Below are positions 50,598 through 62,009 of a stretch of 64,000 bases of DNA, piece by piece. Origin of the DNA: Brevipalpus yothersi (taxonomy: Eukaryota > Arthropoda > Arachnida > Trombidiformes > Tenuipalpidae); NCBI GenBank assembly GCA_003956705.1, contig QZCP01000823.1:62001-126000 (forward strand). Reading direction: 5' to 3'. Position numbers and translations under genes: made by a program. Below the pieces are notes generated by a model that did not search any database, had not been told where the DNA came from, and was given only the letters and a program-made list of their open reading frames with translations. Position 1 is the stretch's first letter; every line of letters starts with the position of its first letter.

Positions 50598-51357
50598 CTT
50601 TTGAGAAATAAAAATGTGTATTCAGAAGGGTTATTGAAAGAAAGAAACGCTCTTTCCGATGGCTGAAAACGAAAATCTGATATCATTAGTAGAACTGAAA
50701 TTCAATAGTGTTTGAGCAATTCAAGAGTTTCGACCAACGAATTGCTTTCCCTAACATGAGTTTTGAATTGGATCTTCGAATCAATCGCCGAGCAACACAG
50801 AAACTATTTGTTGGATCACTCATCACTTATTCTGTCGTTCGGAACATTCGTAGCGTGTATTGCTGGTCTCATAAATTTTCTAAGAGCAACTCTTGGTAGA
50901 AGTTACACACATTTGATAATTTTAATCAGCAAAATATCCTTGGATTCTGTTGCTCAGAATCCTCCACCAAGCTCACAAGAATATAAAGCTATCCAGCTCC
51001 GAAAAAATTTGATGGTTTTCACGAAAAAGAATCTCCCTGTTGACTGAAAAAAATCATTGATAAAAATCTAGTCGCATTCCTTTTGGGTGACATATCCCGA
51101 TTGATATTCTTGAGGAAATCTCTCTTCAACCCTTTTAAGGTTATCTGAATAGAAGAAATGATGAACTTATAGAAATTTGGGCTACTAGTGTCTAGGAGCT
51201 ATTGTTAAACTGAAAATTAGTTGAAAAAAGAACTGAAGAAGAAAAGAAAAATCGAGAGAAGTTGCCAATAGATTACATATATAATAACTTTCGAACAGGT
51301 CTCAGAAAACCCTTGAATTTCCATTTTCAAAGTGTGTATTCTGTAGAATGGTTTGAT
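50598..51357. other. Intergenic gap in the secreted-protein cluster
   Basis: About 760 bases. A 95-codon hydrophobic open frame on the plus strand lacks an ATG and any similarity. Nothing else seen. Confidence 0.35.
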
Positions 51358-52358
51358 CTAGCGTGAGAATTTGCGTTTGTTAGGTGGTGTGGGTGGGGTC
51401 CGTCTAGTTGAGATTGTTGCGGTCGGTCTGGTTGGAGGTGTTGTAGATGGGGTCCGTCTAGTTGAGATTGTTGCGGTCGGTCTGGTTGGAGGTGTTGTAG
51501 ATGATTGAGGTACAGTTGGTTTTGATGGTGTGGGTGGTGTGGGTGGTGTACGTGATCCGGGCTGTGTGGAAGGTGATGGACCAGGTCCCGGGCTTGTTGT
51601 TTGGGGAATTGGTGTTGTTGTTTGAGGTTTTGGTGTGGTTGATCCAGTTGAAGGCGGTGTTGGAGGAGGAGGCAGCTAGTGAGAATGAGGAGAAAAATTT
51701 AATTAACATTGGTGAAACGTTGATCAACTATGGACATCGATCAAGATTGATTCGAGTTGATGGAATATTTACCGTCCCATTTGGATGAAGGGCAGCGTAT
51801 TGAAAGCAAGCCTGCAAATATGCAGATAAATATTTATCAAATAAGAATCTACATAATCAATTGTAAATGAACTGACCGGAATTAGTTGAGTGTAGTTTCT
51901 GGCGATATCACCCAGACATCTGGCCTATGGTTTCAACGGTAGGAAAAACTTTGAGTAACAATCAACAAATCTAATAATTTTAAGCTCACCCAATGTGTGA
52001 GCATCTCATAATTGTCCCAGTAAGAAAAGTCTTTTTTCAAAATTATTGGCTGAATTTCTGCACACTGTTGAGCAGCATCTTTGGATTGTGCATCAACTCC
52101 ATTCTAAGAAATTTGGAGGTGTAAGACAATTCTCAATAACACTCAAATAGAGGGGAAAATATTTCACTATATTACCAGTATACAATTTTCAAAAGGAGCC
52201 TTGATCAGCATCATAATCCGAAATTTGACCGGACCAAGGGTGGTAGAAAAATCCAAAAAATTCCAAACGATTGGCTCTCTTCGATCATCATAGCCATCGG
52301 AAGCATAGATCAGCGCCAACAGGACAAGCTGATAGGTCGAGACTTTATAGCCTTTCAT
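51358..52358 (-). CDS. Small secreted protein B with Pro/Thr-rich mucin-like tail
   Basis: Paralogue of A and C. Five exons (52358-52176, 52103-51990, 51924-51877, 51811-51773, 51675-51358), all phase 0, encode 233 residues. The signal peptide is about residues 1-20 (STYQLVLLALIYASDG). The globular part has four of the family's six cysteines, in PFENCIL, QQCAEIQP, ARCLGDIA and ACFQYAA. The two missing ones correspond to the first and fourth cysteines of A and C. The last exon encodes about 105 residues of Pro, Thr, Ser and Gln, including a perfect 54-bp tandem duplication (18 residues, TPPTRPTATISTRR core), and ends KRKFSR. Such tails are usually heavily O-glycosylated. The tail exon starts without ATG, so it is easily missed. 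Confidence 0.65.
51395..51502. repeat. 54-bp tandem duplication in the mucin-like exon
   Basis: Two adjacent, essentially identical 54-base units in the last exon of protein B, each adding 18 Pro/Thr/Arg-rich residues without shifting the frame. Confidence 0.85.
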
Positions 52359-53292
52359 CGGATGATAAATGTAATTCAACTATGATCAATATCTTAGACC
52401 ATTTTCCTGTACGCATGAATTTGAAGATCGATTGAGTATAGCAAGTTAGATTTATGATTTAATTACGAAATAGAGCGAAAGTTCATGACAACAAGCTTCA
52501 CCGATGAAATCTGATGCAAATGAAAAGCAAAGTAAATTGAGTAATCAGCTTTCAAGTTTGTGGTTCATGGTATGACTAGAGTTCTGATTCAATTGAATTT
52601 CATTCAGGATGAAAGGGATTTTTCCAACCGAAAGAATACCATGTTCTGGAAATGTATCATCTATTTAGCATAAATCTATATACTCAGATCCAGAGTTTTT
52701 TTTATTCAAACTCTTGAATTTGGTGGGTCAAGAACCAAAATGTTGCGAACAAATTAGTGTTTCAAAACTGGAGATGGATATCTCCTACCGTTATTCCCTT
52801 GGAAATGAAAATAATCTGAATAGTTTTCATTATTGTTCGATATTTTAGAACAGTAGACACGTTAGCTCAAAAAACACCGGTTAATAGTTGCTCTAGAGTT
52901 TTTTGGTAATGTATTTTGAGGATTTCAATTTGCGGTATGCTGATCTAACAAAGCTAACTAAATGTATTCAAATATCATAGAGATAACTGAAGTATTAAGT
53001 GCATTGTAGTATTAGCAGCATATTAAACAACCAACTTATCCTAGTAACTCTTCGATTTTAGTAGGAGAGATTATATTTATCTTTGGAGTTTACTTCAAAA
53101 TTCATGGAAAAGAAAATTAATAGTAAAATACTGAAAGTAAATCAAATCAGATCCCATATTTGATGGAACAAATACCTTTTCTTTTCTCTTTGATTGATCG
53201 AAAACAATATTTCAATCGCTAACCATGGAAAAGTCCATCAGCTCAATAGGATTCTCTCATTTTATTTTTCCATTGATTTGGTTGAAAAAAAT
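52359..53292. other. Intergenic gap in the secreted-protein cluster
   Basis: About 930 bases of AT-rich DNA without a recognised exon. Confidence 0.35.
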
Positions 53293-54043
53293 TCAGAACT
53301 CAGGGTCCCATCTGGTAGATTTGGAATTTGATTTTGATGGTTCAGACTTCTTATTTTCAAGTTTTATTCCACCAGAGAACTTTGTGGTAATGTTGAAGCT
53401 GACAATTCCTTCTAGAATGCATCTCTAATGGTTGGATAGAATTTCTTGTTAAGTTAATCTTGAATAATTTTCGAAGATGGAATAAACTAACCCCATTCAC
53501 ATCTTTGTAACTTTCAAGTTGACGATTAAGACAAAAAGCCTGTTAAAATTCCATTGCATATTTTATTCTTAAGTATGAGTATATCTCTCACAGATAAAGC
53601 GATAGCATACCAAGCCTTGCATATTACCCCTCTTATTTTTGCATAGATCTGGTTTCCTGCAAGATATGATCAAAATAGATTCGAAAATCAATTCTTTAGT
53701 TTTGATATGAGAACTCACGAAATTAATTCTTCAACTGAGGGAAGTTCTCCGAATCGTCCAAAGCAGTCTTTCCAGTCGGTTGCTGGATCATTTCGCTTCA
53801 TGGAATGAAGAAAAATGATGAGATTATTCGTTTATTCGTTGCTAATTTTACCTCTAAGCACGACTGGTATGGAGTTAAGAATGATTTGATCATAGATAAT
53901 TTCAAAAATCCATAATCTGAACAGAGTTCAGAAATTTCAAGGTATAGAGGTTCGTTAAACCCCTCAGGATCATCCAAAGCAGTTACGTTTAATAACAATG
54001 CCAAAAAGTGGATGAAGATGAGAAAAAATTTTTCAAAATTCAT
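53293..54043 (-). CDS. Small secreted six-cysteine protein C
   Basis: Third member of the cluster. Five exons (54043-53852, 53795-53719, 53656-53611, 53539-53492, 53424-53293) join in phase to 164 residues. A strong signal peptide (FFLIFIHFLALLLNVTA) is followed by six cysteines spaced C-x20-C-x12-C-x19-C-x12-C-x14-C, in ELCSDYG, PYQSCLE, DCFGRFG, DLCKN, AFCLN and RCILEG. The first C-x20-C block and the C4-x12-C5 spacing equal those of A, and exon 1 ends at the same place relative to the second cysteine. The C-terminus is Lys/Ser-rich with one NIT glycosylation site. No known domain recognised. Confidence 0.6.
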
Positions 54044-55247
54044 TCTAGTTTTCTCTTTAGATCACATGGTTTATCCTCCAATATTTGGAAGGGCTGTAAA
54101 GAAGTAAGCTCTAGTATTGGCGAAGGAATGAGAAATGAAAAAGAAACTTGATACAGATGGAAAGCTAAGTAAATTGAGCAATTTACTTTTGAAACCGTTA
54201 TTAGTTGAAAATCTTCGACTTGATTCCTTCAATAAATGGTTACACTTTGGAGCTTTGAATAGGGAGATGGATGATTCTGCTAACCATGAATTGCACCATT
54301 TATTGACCATGAATTCATTCGCTCCAACCAATAATACAAATGGCAACACTGAAGTACATTCATGTATGAGCCATAGAATTATGGATTGAATGCAAAAATT
54401 GTTTATTTCAACAATCTTAATCGAAAGCTCAATTATGCTCCTATGAGTAATAAATGAATATTCCTACTGACATGGATGAAGGCTGTCTCTATAAGAAAAA
54501 TGGGTATTTTAATTGCTCAAAGAAGTGTAAGATTGGTGTAGAAATGAATTTTCAGAACAAGTGTATAGCTCAGAAAGATATGAGTTGGAATAGATTTAAT
54601 CAGTTTCGAGTGTTGGTAACAACTGATGGATATTAAATGTGTATATCTTATTAAGTAGTGTATTTCAGCAAATACACGTATATTAGTTAATAATATCTTT
54701 TATATTGATAAGCTCAGGATATTTCATTGATTCCGGAAGTTTCCATGAACCATTAACCATAATCGTATGATTGGAATAATAATTTCGTTCATAGAAGAGA
54801 GTACTCATTTTTGAGTACTCATTTTTGGGACGCTACTTGTTTACGGGCAATATTCATTATATTAGTTCGATAAGTTGCATTTCGGGAAATAATATATTCG
54901 AATTAAGGTTCAGATTTCTTGGCCATCCTTATAGAAGGTTTCATGAATAGTGAATGGACCTTAGATTGGATCATTATAAATGAAGTAAAAAATGCTCATT
55001 CAATTGATCATGCGTTTTTTGCAATGTTGAAAATTCTATAAGAATATTCCTCAATTTGAATTTTGTCTCAATGACTCTTGAAATTAATACGAGATCCAAC
55101 GATCGATCTGAAATCCGATCACTGTTTCCCTTTACCACTTGTTGGACAAAAAAACGATCATAATTAATCCTTCCATCGATCCATGAAAACTTAATAATTG
55201 ATTGTTTGAATTTTACTGCAGATGTGATTCTCTGAGTTCCCGAAGCA
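54044..55247. other. Intergenic gap with a possible cysteine-rich exon
   Basis: Contains a 60-residue frame (54454-54636, plus) with five cysteines ending in VTTDGY, faintly like the end of protein D (TTTDGYL). It has no signal peptide and no splice partner that I can find, so it may be a decayed relative or chance. Confidence 0.3.
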
Positions 55248-56058
55248 ATGAACTCTAATTACATAATCTACCTATTTATTCTTTTCACCATCAGCTACGA
55301 TATGCAATTGATCAAAGTGAGTTGTGAATGGATTATTCCGACGACCCGCTGAATATATCAACATTGCTCATTAAAATTGATCATCTCATTCAAATTTTCA
55401 TCCATTTCAGGTAAAAGTCCGCGGAAACGCTCTGGTAACAAATTGTCTTGCATACATGTTGCACAATTCAAGTCAACTTATTGCTCAATGTAGAGACTAT
55501 ATTCGACCAGAAATGAATATCAGTACCCTGGTAACACGTCCTCCTGATGGATATTTTAAGATAAACGAGAGAAATCTTCGACGTAAAGGCCGTTCAGTGT
55601 CCAGATGCCCAAGAGCTTTCACTGGCTATAATCGCTTTGGCAATATCACATCAGAAACGTTTAGTTCGAAAATAAAATTTTGTATGTGGACACTCTCATT
55701 CTTCATCAATGATCTAAAAAAGGGCTGTGCTGGATTTGATTCAAGTGTGCTAAGGGAAGAAGAAAAACCATGCTTCAAAGGCATTATAGATCGGACAAAT
55801 CAAATATCAAGCCGTAAATCGTGTGCCTCAGTCTTAGCTATGAATCCAGATCTCAAGCCGTCGCCTAATAGAAGGAAAAATCGATTGATTAAAAGATCAA
55901 AAGATGGTTGCTATTATGCATTTAATGATGTTTTCGCCGAAGACACATACAGATGTCTCAATGCTGCTGTGGGTATTGCAAAGCATGCAATCAATGCTTG
56001 TCTCGATTGGATGCCTGTTCGACCTACTTCGAAAACTACTACAGATGGTTATTTATAA
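55248..56058 (+). CDS. Secreted ten-cysteine protein D
   Basis: Two exons (55248-55316 and 55411-56058) join in phase to 238 residues. The short first exon supplies the signal peptide (NYIIYLFILFTISYDM). The mature part has ten cysteines and basic patches (RRKGR, RRKNR). Its C-terminal block, RCLNAAVGIAKHAINACLDW, has the same C-x14-C spacing and similar residues as the RCLGDIA...ACFQ block of protein B, so it is probably a diverged and enlarged member of the same family, on the opposite strand and with fewer introns. N-glycosylation sites NSS, NIS and NIT are present. It ends in a Thr-rich tail. Function unknown. Confidence 0.6.
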
Positions 56059-57769
56059 TAGACGTTGGCACTTCGATATTCATTGTCAAGGTTTCGAAAA
56101 AATAATTTTGGGTAGGTGAATGATTTTATTTTTCACTATTATCGATAATTTTCCTCCAATTCATGATTAAACTTGAAAAATTATCTTATGCATATTGGTC
56201 ACAACCCTCTCATTCATGATCTGGCCAAGAGAACTTGTTCAATCGATAGCTGTTCTATTGAGTATTCCTGATACGCGGATAACATGAATTTTGGGTATAG
56301 CCTATGATGTCGAGAGGACTTTCCCTTTGATCGAACTGAATTCAGATAAAATTCAACTCCATTGAGTCTGAGATGCGCCTCTTGAGTTTTTTCTTGAAAT
56401 TTTGATAATCCTTTCGAAAAAAGCAAATTTTTTGTCTAGTTATCAAGCCATAAATGATGTTGATCGCATTTTTGAAGAAGTTTTCACAAAAATTAAAGGA
56501 GAATGAATGAATCTGTAATATAGTGAGGATGTCCAACCGACTCTTTTGAACTTGACAACTCAAGAGCTCGAGGTTCGTAATATGGATTACGTCGCTCTTC
56601 CGACTTCAGACTCTGAAATCTCTTCTTGCTCCTCAGTTAAGGATTATCGGCCTTAGCATCATCCACATAAACTTGAATTAAAAAAGATCTTCAAACACAC
56701 AATGAACAAAACAAGCAATCTTCTTTCGAGGCTGCTTCAGCGAAATATTTCTGTCAAGAGTGTCGTCAGACATTTGGCTGTACCTAGTGTCGTACAGCCC
56801 ATATCAGAAAACATAATAATAATGATGTGAATGATGATAATATGAAGATTGGTCCTGAAATTTCGGAAACTAACCTGAATTCATCATTGGTGGATCACGT
56901 TTTTTTATGATGAGAAACCTCAATTTTCATATACATGCATAGCATTTTTGAGTTAATCAGCATCAATCTGCTGGATTTTTGGAAGGAATATCAGTTGAAT
57001 TCTAGATTTCCAACTCGCAGGAGTAAGAATTGTTGCGCAAACATCTTCGATCACTCTCATATGGCAAAAATCACCCGAATAGCCGATACGAGAGAGAAAA
57101 AAAGTGCTCGAGAAGAACTGTCCAGGCTGTGTTTATAACATTATCGAATTCCTATCGAATGAATCGAACTTCTCCCGTCATATTTTAAAATATTTCCCCA
57201 TAAGAGATCATCAAAAATTAACATTCAAAAATTAGCTCTTTATCATTGTTAGAATTAATTGAATAGGGGTGAATACATATGGATGGATCATATCGATATC
57301 CCATAGAGTTCTCGATATCGATATGAACTTTTTGGCGCCAGAATTCCGATGAAAAGTGGCCTCAACTGCAGAGTTTGCGTATCTTGCCTGTCCAGTGGAC
57401 ACTGTCCACTTTATTCTCGAGTTTCTCTTATCAGAAACTTTTCAAAACCTTGTTTGGTAAAAAATTTTTTGTTTACTTTTTGATTTTTGTTTTGAATAAT
57501 GTGAGCGTTTTTACCTTCAATTATGATAATATTAGGAGAATGGAGAGAATAATAAAAACAAGATTATCTGCTTGTATGCTAGTAACTCTTAATTACACCT
57601 TGAAGCTAATGGGTAAAGTGATTTTCATATTTAGAAGTGTTAAACCTTTCCTTTCTTCTTTCATGTTTCATCAGTAACTCTACTGAGCATTAGATATATC
57701 ATTTCTCACAGAAAATTCCAAGTGTTATGAATTCTATTTGATTCTTTGAAAAAATTAAAAAGTTCCATC
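56059..57769. other. Intergenic region
   Basis: About 1.7 kb of AT-rich DNA. Several short frames on both strands show no signal peptide-plus-cysteine pattern or known domain. Confidence 0.35.
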
Positions 57770-58357
57770 ATGGAAAAATTATTACAAGAGAAAGCGAAGA
57801 ATCATTGTTTTAGTCTTATCAATTATGGACTCACAAGTGATGAAGGAAAAAGAGATCCAATTGATGAGATATGTCTAATAAGTGATGAAGAAACAGATGA
57901 ATCTGTTACTGAGCCCTTTCCCGAAGGGACCAAGAAAAATATGATTGAATCTATCAATGTGATTGAAGAGCAAAGTGATCATCAGGAGAATTTACTTACT
58001 GCCAATCTTAACAAAGCATGCAGCAATAGGAGAGCTTTTCAAGAGCAAGTAGAGAATAGAGATGAAGTTTTAGATGAAAAGGATCAAGTGGAAAGAATCA
58101 TCACATCTGGGGTACCAGGAATGACTTCTACGGAGAATCGAGATCTTGTGGCCCTTCAAACTGGTGAGAATATTCACATTGTATCAGAAACTGGAGTTGA
58201 GAATCAAATGTATTATAAAGGTGAGACCATCGATAAAAACTTTTTGGGATCAATTAGCATGACAAAAAGCTCGAGGACTGATACTGATTGGTTTCTCTGT
58301 CGAATTCATGATGATTGTTTATACGTGAAACCCCATTGTCAGACTATAAGTATTTAA
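57770..58357 (+). CDS. Unknown acidic protein
   Basis: Single frame of 195 residues from the first ATG (MEKLLQEKAK). I do not recognise it. It is rich in Glu and Asp (for example DEICLISDEETDESVTEPF), has no signal peptide or membrane helix, and has a few cysteines concentrated at the C-terminus (FLCRIHDDCLYVKPHC). It could be one exon of a larger gene or a remnant beside the transposon at 58.7 kb. Its length without a stop, in AT-rich DNA, is the main support. Confidence 0.4.
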   Translation: MEKLLQEKAKNHCFSLINYGLTSDEGKRDPIDEICLISDEETDESVTEPFPEGTKKNMIESINVIEEQSDHQENLLTANLNKACSNRRAFQEQVENRDEVLDEKDQVERIITSGVPGMTSTENRDLVALQTGENIHIVSETGVENQMYYKGETIDKNFLGSISMTKSSRTDTDWFLCRIHDDCLYVKPHCQTISI

Positions 58358-58693
58358 CGGTAACTTATTATATTATTATATTATATCCGAGATTTTAGGT
58401 GGTATATCGTGAGATCAGAGAAGAGAGAGATATAAAATAACTTTAATTTGGGAGCACCACTATAAGACTGCCTGCCTCTACATAAGACTGCAGCTACTTA
58501 TATACGTTTTGAATTAGAATTTTAGGACAAATTTTCTAAAAGCGCTTGGTCGTAAAGGGGCAAGGTTTTTCCTCAAATTTAAAGGTCATTTTCTAAATCA
58601 CTTGACTATTTATAAGCCCCACATATCTCCAAGTCAGTTGAATCGAAGTCTCTTTCGACCTCGGCATGCGTCCTCAATAGACATCCTTGAGGC
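58358..58693. other. Short intergenic stretch left of the transposon
   Basis: Contains AT-rich runs and a twice-repeated ATAAGACTGC near 58461 and 58490. No gene seen. Confidence 0.4.
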
Positions 58694-58712
58694 TTACCCC
58701 TGTATTCACCAA
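58694..58712 (+). repeat. Left target duplication and inverted repeat
   Basis: TTA target duplication (58694-58696) followed by the 16-bp inverted repeat that starts the element. Confidence 0.9.
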
Positions 58713-59030
58713 GCACTATGATCTCAGCTCAAACACTGATTCTGAGATGAACTAAACAATCCATATTCACCAGCAAGATCATGCTCAGTTCAACTCAAGC
58801 TGAGATCAAATTTTGAGCTGAGTTCAGAACCAGAAATTTGATCTCGACTCGTTTCACCAAGCCGCAAAGTTGAGATCGAGATCAGAAATCGGCATTCACC
58901 AAAAATTTGAGCTCGGTTCAAATGCCTGAGTTCAGCTCAAATCTTGAACCTGCTCACTAGCTAGTTTAAAGTCCCGCTCAAAAGTTTTTGTTCACATGAT
59001 TGAAAAGTGAAATTGTTTCTAGGTGAGAAA

Positions 59031-59847
59031 ATGGACAACGAATTTGCTAGTTTTTTTGATTTTCTCCATATTTTTGGTAATGTGAAGCCTCCTAGACGCC
59101 AGCGTAATGTTAGACCTCGAACTAATCCACTAGAAGAGTTTGATGATGTTGACTTCAAGAGAAGATTCCGGATGAATAAGAACTCCTTCTTCAAGTTACT
59201 TGAAATGATTGAGGATGAATTGAAATTTGATAATGATGATAAAAACAGTGCAACATCCCCTGCCCTACAGCTACTTGTCGCCTTGGAATTTTATGCTTGC
59301 GGAACTTTTCAATTAACAATTGGTGATGTGTTCCATCTATCTCAGCCAACAATATCAAGAATAGTGAAAAGAGTTTCGTTTGTGATTGCGAGAATGGGTG
59401 GGAATTTTATCAAATTTCCAACAAAAGAGCAAACATTGAAGGTATGTTAATAATTCGCTAGCGAATTGATGAGAAAGTATCTAATTTCAATGCTTCCAGA
59501 TAATGCAGGGATTCAAAAAAATAGCTAACTTTCCCGGAGTAATTGGTGTGATTGATGGAACTCATATCAAAGTTAAAGTTCGCAGAAAGCAAAAAGAGAG
59601 GTATCGGAATCGGAAGAATGAGGTGACAGTGAATTGTCAAGTTGTATTCGATGATCAGATGAGGCTGAGAAATCTAACTGCACGCTGGCCAGGAAGTACT
59701 CACGATGCAAGAATGTTCAATGAAGGAGTACTTTCTCAGATCTTGGAAAACTATCCTGGTCATTTACTTGGTGATTCTGCTTATCCTCTTCGAGAATATT
59801 TGATGACCCCTTATCCTGACACAAATACGCACTTATTCCGTAAGTGA
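59031..59847 (+). pseudogene. Harbinger transposase, C-terminally truncated
   Basis: Exon 59031-59441 plus exon 59500-59847 read as 253 residues. The N-terminal half has the helix-turn-helix-like block FHLSQPTISRIVKRV. The second exon has the first two acidic catalytic blocks, VIGVIDGTHI and RWPGSTHDARMF, and the GDSAYPL motif of the DDE_Tnp_4 family. The protein ends at NTHLFRK, where active relatives continue with the block carrying the third catalytic Glu (IERAFG-like). No such block was found downstream within the element. A consensus donor (GTAAGT) at 59840 might once have led to a third exon. As it stands, catalysis should be impossible. Confidence 0.8.
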
Positions 59848-60192
59848 TCAAGGCAAATTTCATTTGGGCCAAGTCTTTGAATTTCTTGCAATCTGTGAAT
59901 GAAAATAAATTAGTTGACTTGTACACTATGCTAGCGTATACAAACCTTGCCCAAGCCTCAGCAAATTCTTTTTTAACTTTGCCTGTTCGACGATGATGCA
60001 TCTCATCTCTTGCGGTCCCATGAAGATATCGGCAACACAAGCCCCAACATTTACCTCCATGTGTGATGTACACTCTACAAAATTCGGCTCTAGAAAATGT
60101 GTAAAAATACGTCAAAAATGAATTTTCTGACGCTAGCGTATTGAGTGAGGAGAGAGAAACACTTACTCTGGTAGATAAACTTCATCCTCCAT
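59717..60192 (-). CDS. Possible second protein of the Harbinger element
   Basis: A short exon (60192-60167, MEDEVYLPE) joins by a good donor to a frame starting at 60089 and containing HGGKCWGLCCRYLHG and basic residues. Harbinger elements often carry a second DNA-binding ORF, but this one does not look like the usual Myb/SANT protein. Its 3' part runs antisense to transposase exon 2, so the true end is unclear. Weak call. Confidence 0.3.
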
Positions 60193-60472
60193 GGTAAATC
60201 AAGTGTTAATGGTGTTCGATAACAATTAATGAAATTTGATCACAATTGAACACAAAACAATCAACTAGCTATCAACAAAACTGATTGTAAACAAACCCGA
60301 AAGTTGTGTCTACCTAACATGCGCTAGCGTAACTGCGCTCAAGTAGCTTTTGATTTGAACCGAGCTTGATTTGATATGAGCTTGATCCAGTTACTGTTGG
60401 TGAATATGGAATGGCTTATAAGCTGAGCTCAGAGCTAAGCTCAGATCAACACTAGTTCAGCTGATCTCAGTT

Positions 60473-60491
60473 TTGGTGAATACAGGGGTTA
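60473..60491 (-). repeat. Right inverted repeat and target duplication
   Basis: Reverse complement of the left 16-bp repeat, followed by TTA (60489-60491). Confidence 0.9.
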
Positions 60492-60645
60492 GCGTTTTTC
60501 TTACCTATTGTTGTGCATTATCTCTGGTTAATACTCTAAGCTTATTTTGATTCATTCCTCAATTTGCATTCGACTGCCAATCAGTCAACATCCCGCTGTT
60601 GAGTGTTAGTTTTCTTTTCTTTTCATTTCTTTTCTTTTGTGGCAG

Positions 60646-61322
<677 letters not shown>

Positions 61323-62009
61323 GAAACACAAAAATGCTATTACAAACCTTGTAGCTAGAGTCGTTCCAAAGATAAGAGTGCCTACATTCTTATATCTTGA
61401 TTCGACTATAGATTCCTTCCAACTTATCAGATAATCTTCAAATGATGTTTTCAGAGAGACTCATTTCTTACTGTATCCTGAGATATCAATACTGATTTGA
61501 TAAAATATGATCGAGATAAGATAAGCTCGAAAAACTTCATTTTTTCAAGTTTTTTCGAGATATCTTGATAAATCGGCTTGAACACATTATCAAACTCATA
61601 CACCTTGAAGAACACCCGAGTGTCTGGATATTGTACAACTATCATATCTTTATTCAGGGAACTTTTTGAGATATCGTGAAAAAGATGATTTTTTGAACAA
61701 AAAATGAGAAAAATGAAAAAATCAGCTTGAACGCATTGCAAAACTCATCTGGTGTTCTCTCCTAAACTATATCAATCCATCAAACATGCCTCGTCTCTAT
61801 GACTGATTAGAAATGCATCCATCCTCATTGATCATCAGAATGGATGGAGCCACTGTATTCGGAACTCCCGCTCTTCTATATCTATTCGACTTGCGCACTT
61901 GCTCATTCTCTGGAGGAAGAAGATACGCTCGGATCTCAGCTCATTTCCATTCTAGCTCTAGTCGAGTGAAGATTCGTTTTAGTGTTTAGAATAGTATTCA
62001 AAATCATTT
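61323..62009. repeat. Non-coding stretch with imperfect internal repeats
   Basis: Two related blocks occur at about 61549-61605 and 61665-61750, sharing GAGATAT, then CTTGAACNCATTNCAAACTCAT-like sequence about 149 bases apart. No gene seen. The stretch ends at an assembly gap (62010-62779). Confidence 0.5.

Larger units (their letters stand above)
58697..60488 (+). mobile_element. PIF/Harbinger DNA transposon (1.8 kb)
   Basis: Element bounded by perfect 16-bp inverted repeats CCCCTGTATTCACCAA and flanked on both sides by TTA, the three-base target duplication typical of PIF/Harbinger. It encodes a two-exon Harbinger-type transposase on the plus strand and possibly a second protein on the minus strand. 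Subterminal copies of TTCACCA occur inside the left end (near 58766, 58853, 58893) and inverted in the right end (near 60397), likely transposase-binding repeats. Both ends and the duplication are intact, implying relatively recent insertion, yet the transposase is incomplete. Confidence 0.9.

Noticed and set aside
50763..51047. Hydrophobic 95-codon frame between secreted genes A and B
   Set aside because: Starts with TTG, has no recognisable similarity and no splice partner.
57375..57677. 100-codon hydrophobic frame with a signal-like segment, faintly like the start of secreted protein D
   Set aside because: No ATG before the hydrophobic part, only one cysteine, and no downstream exon found.
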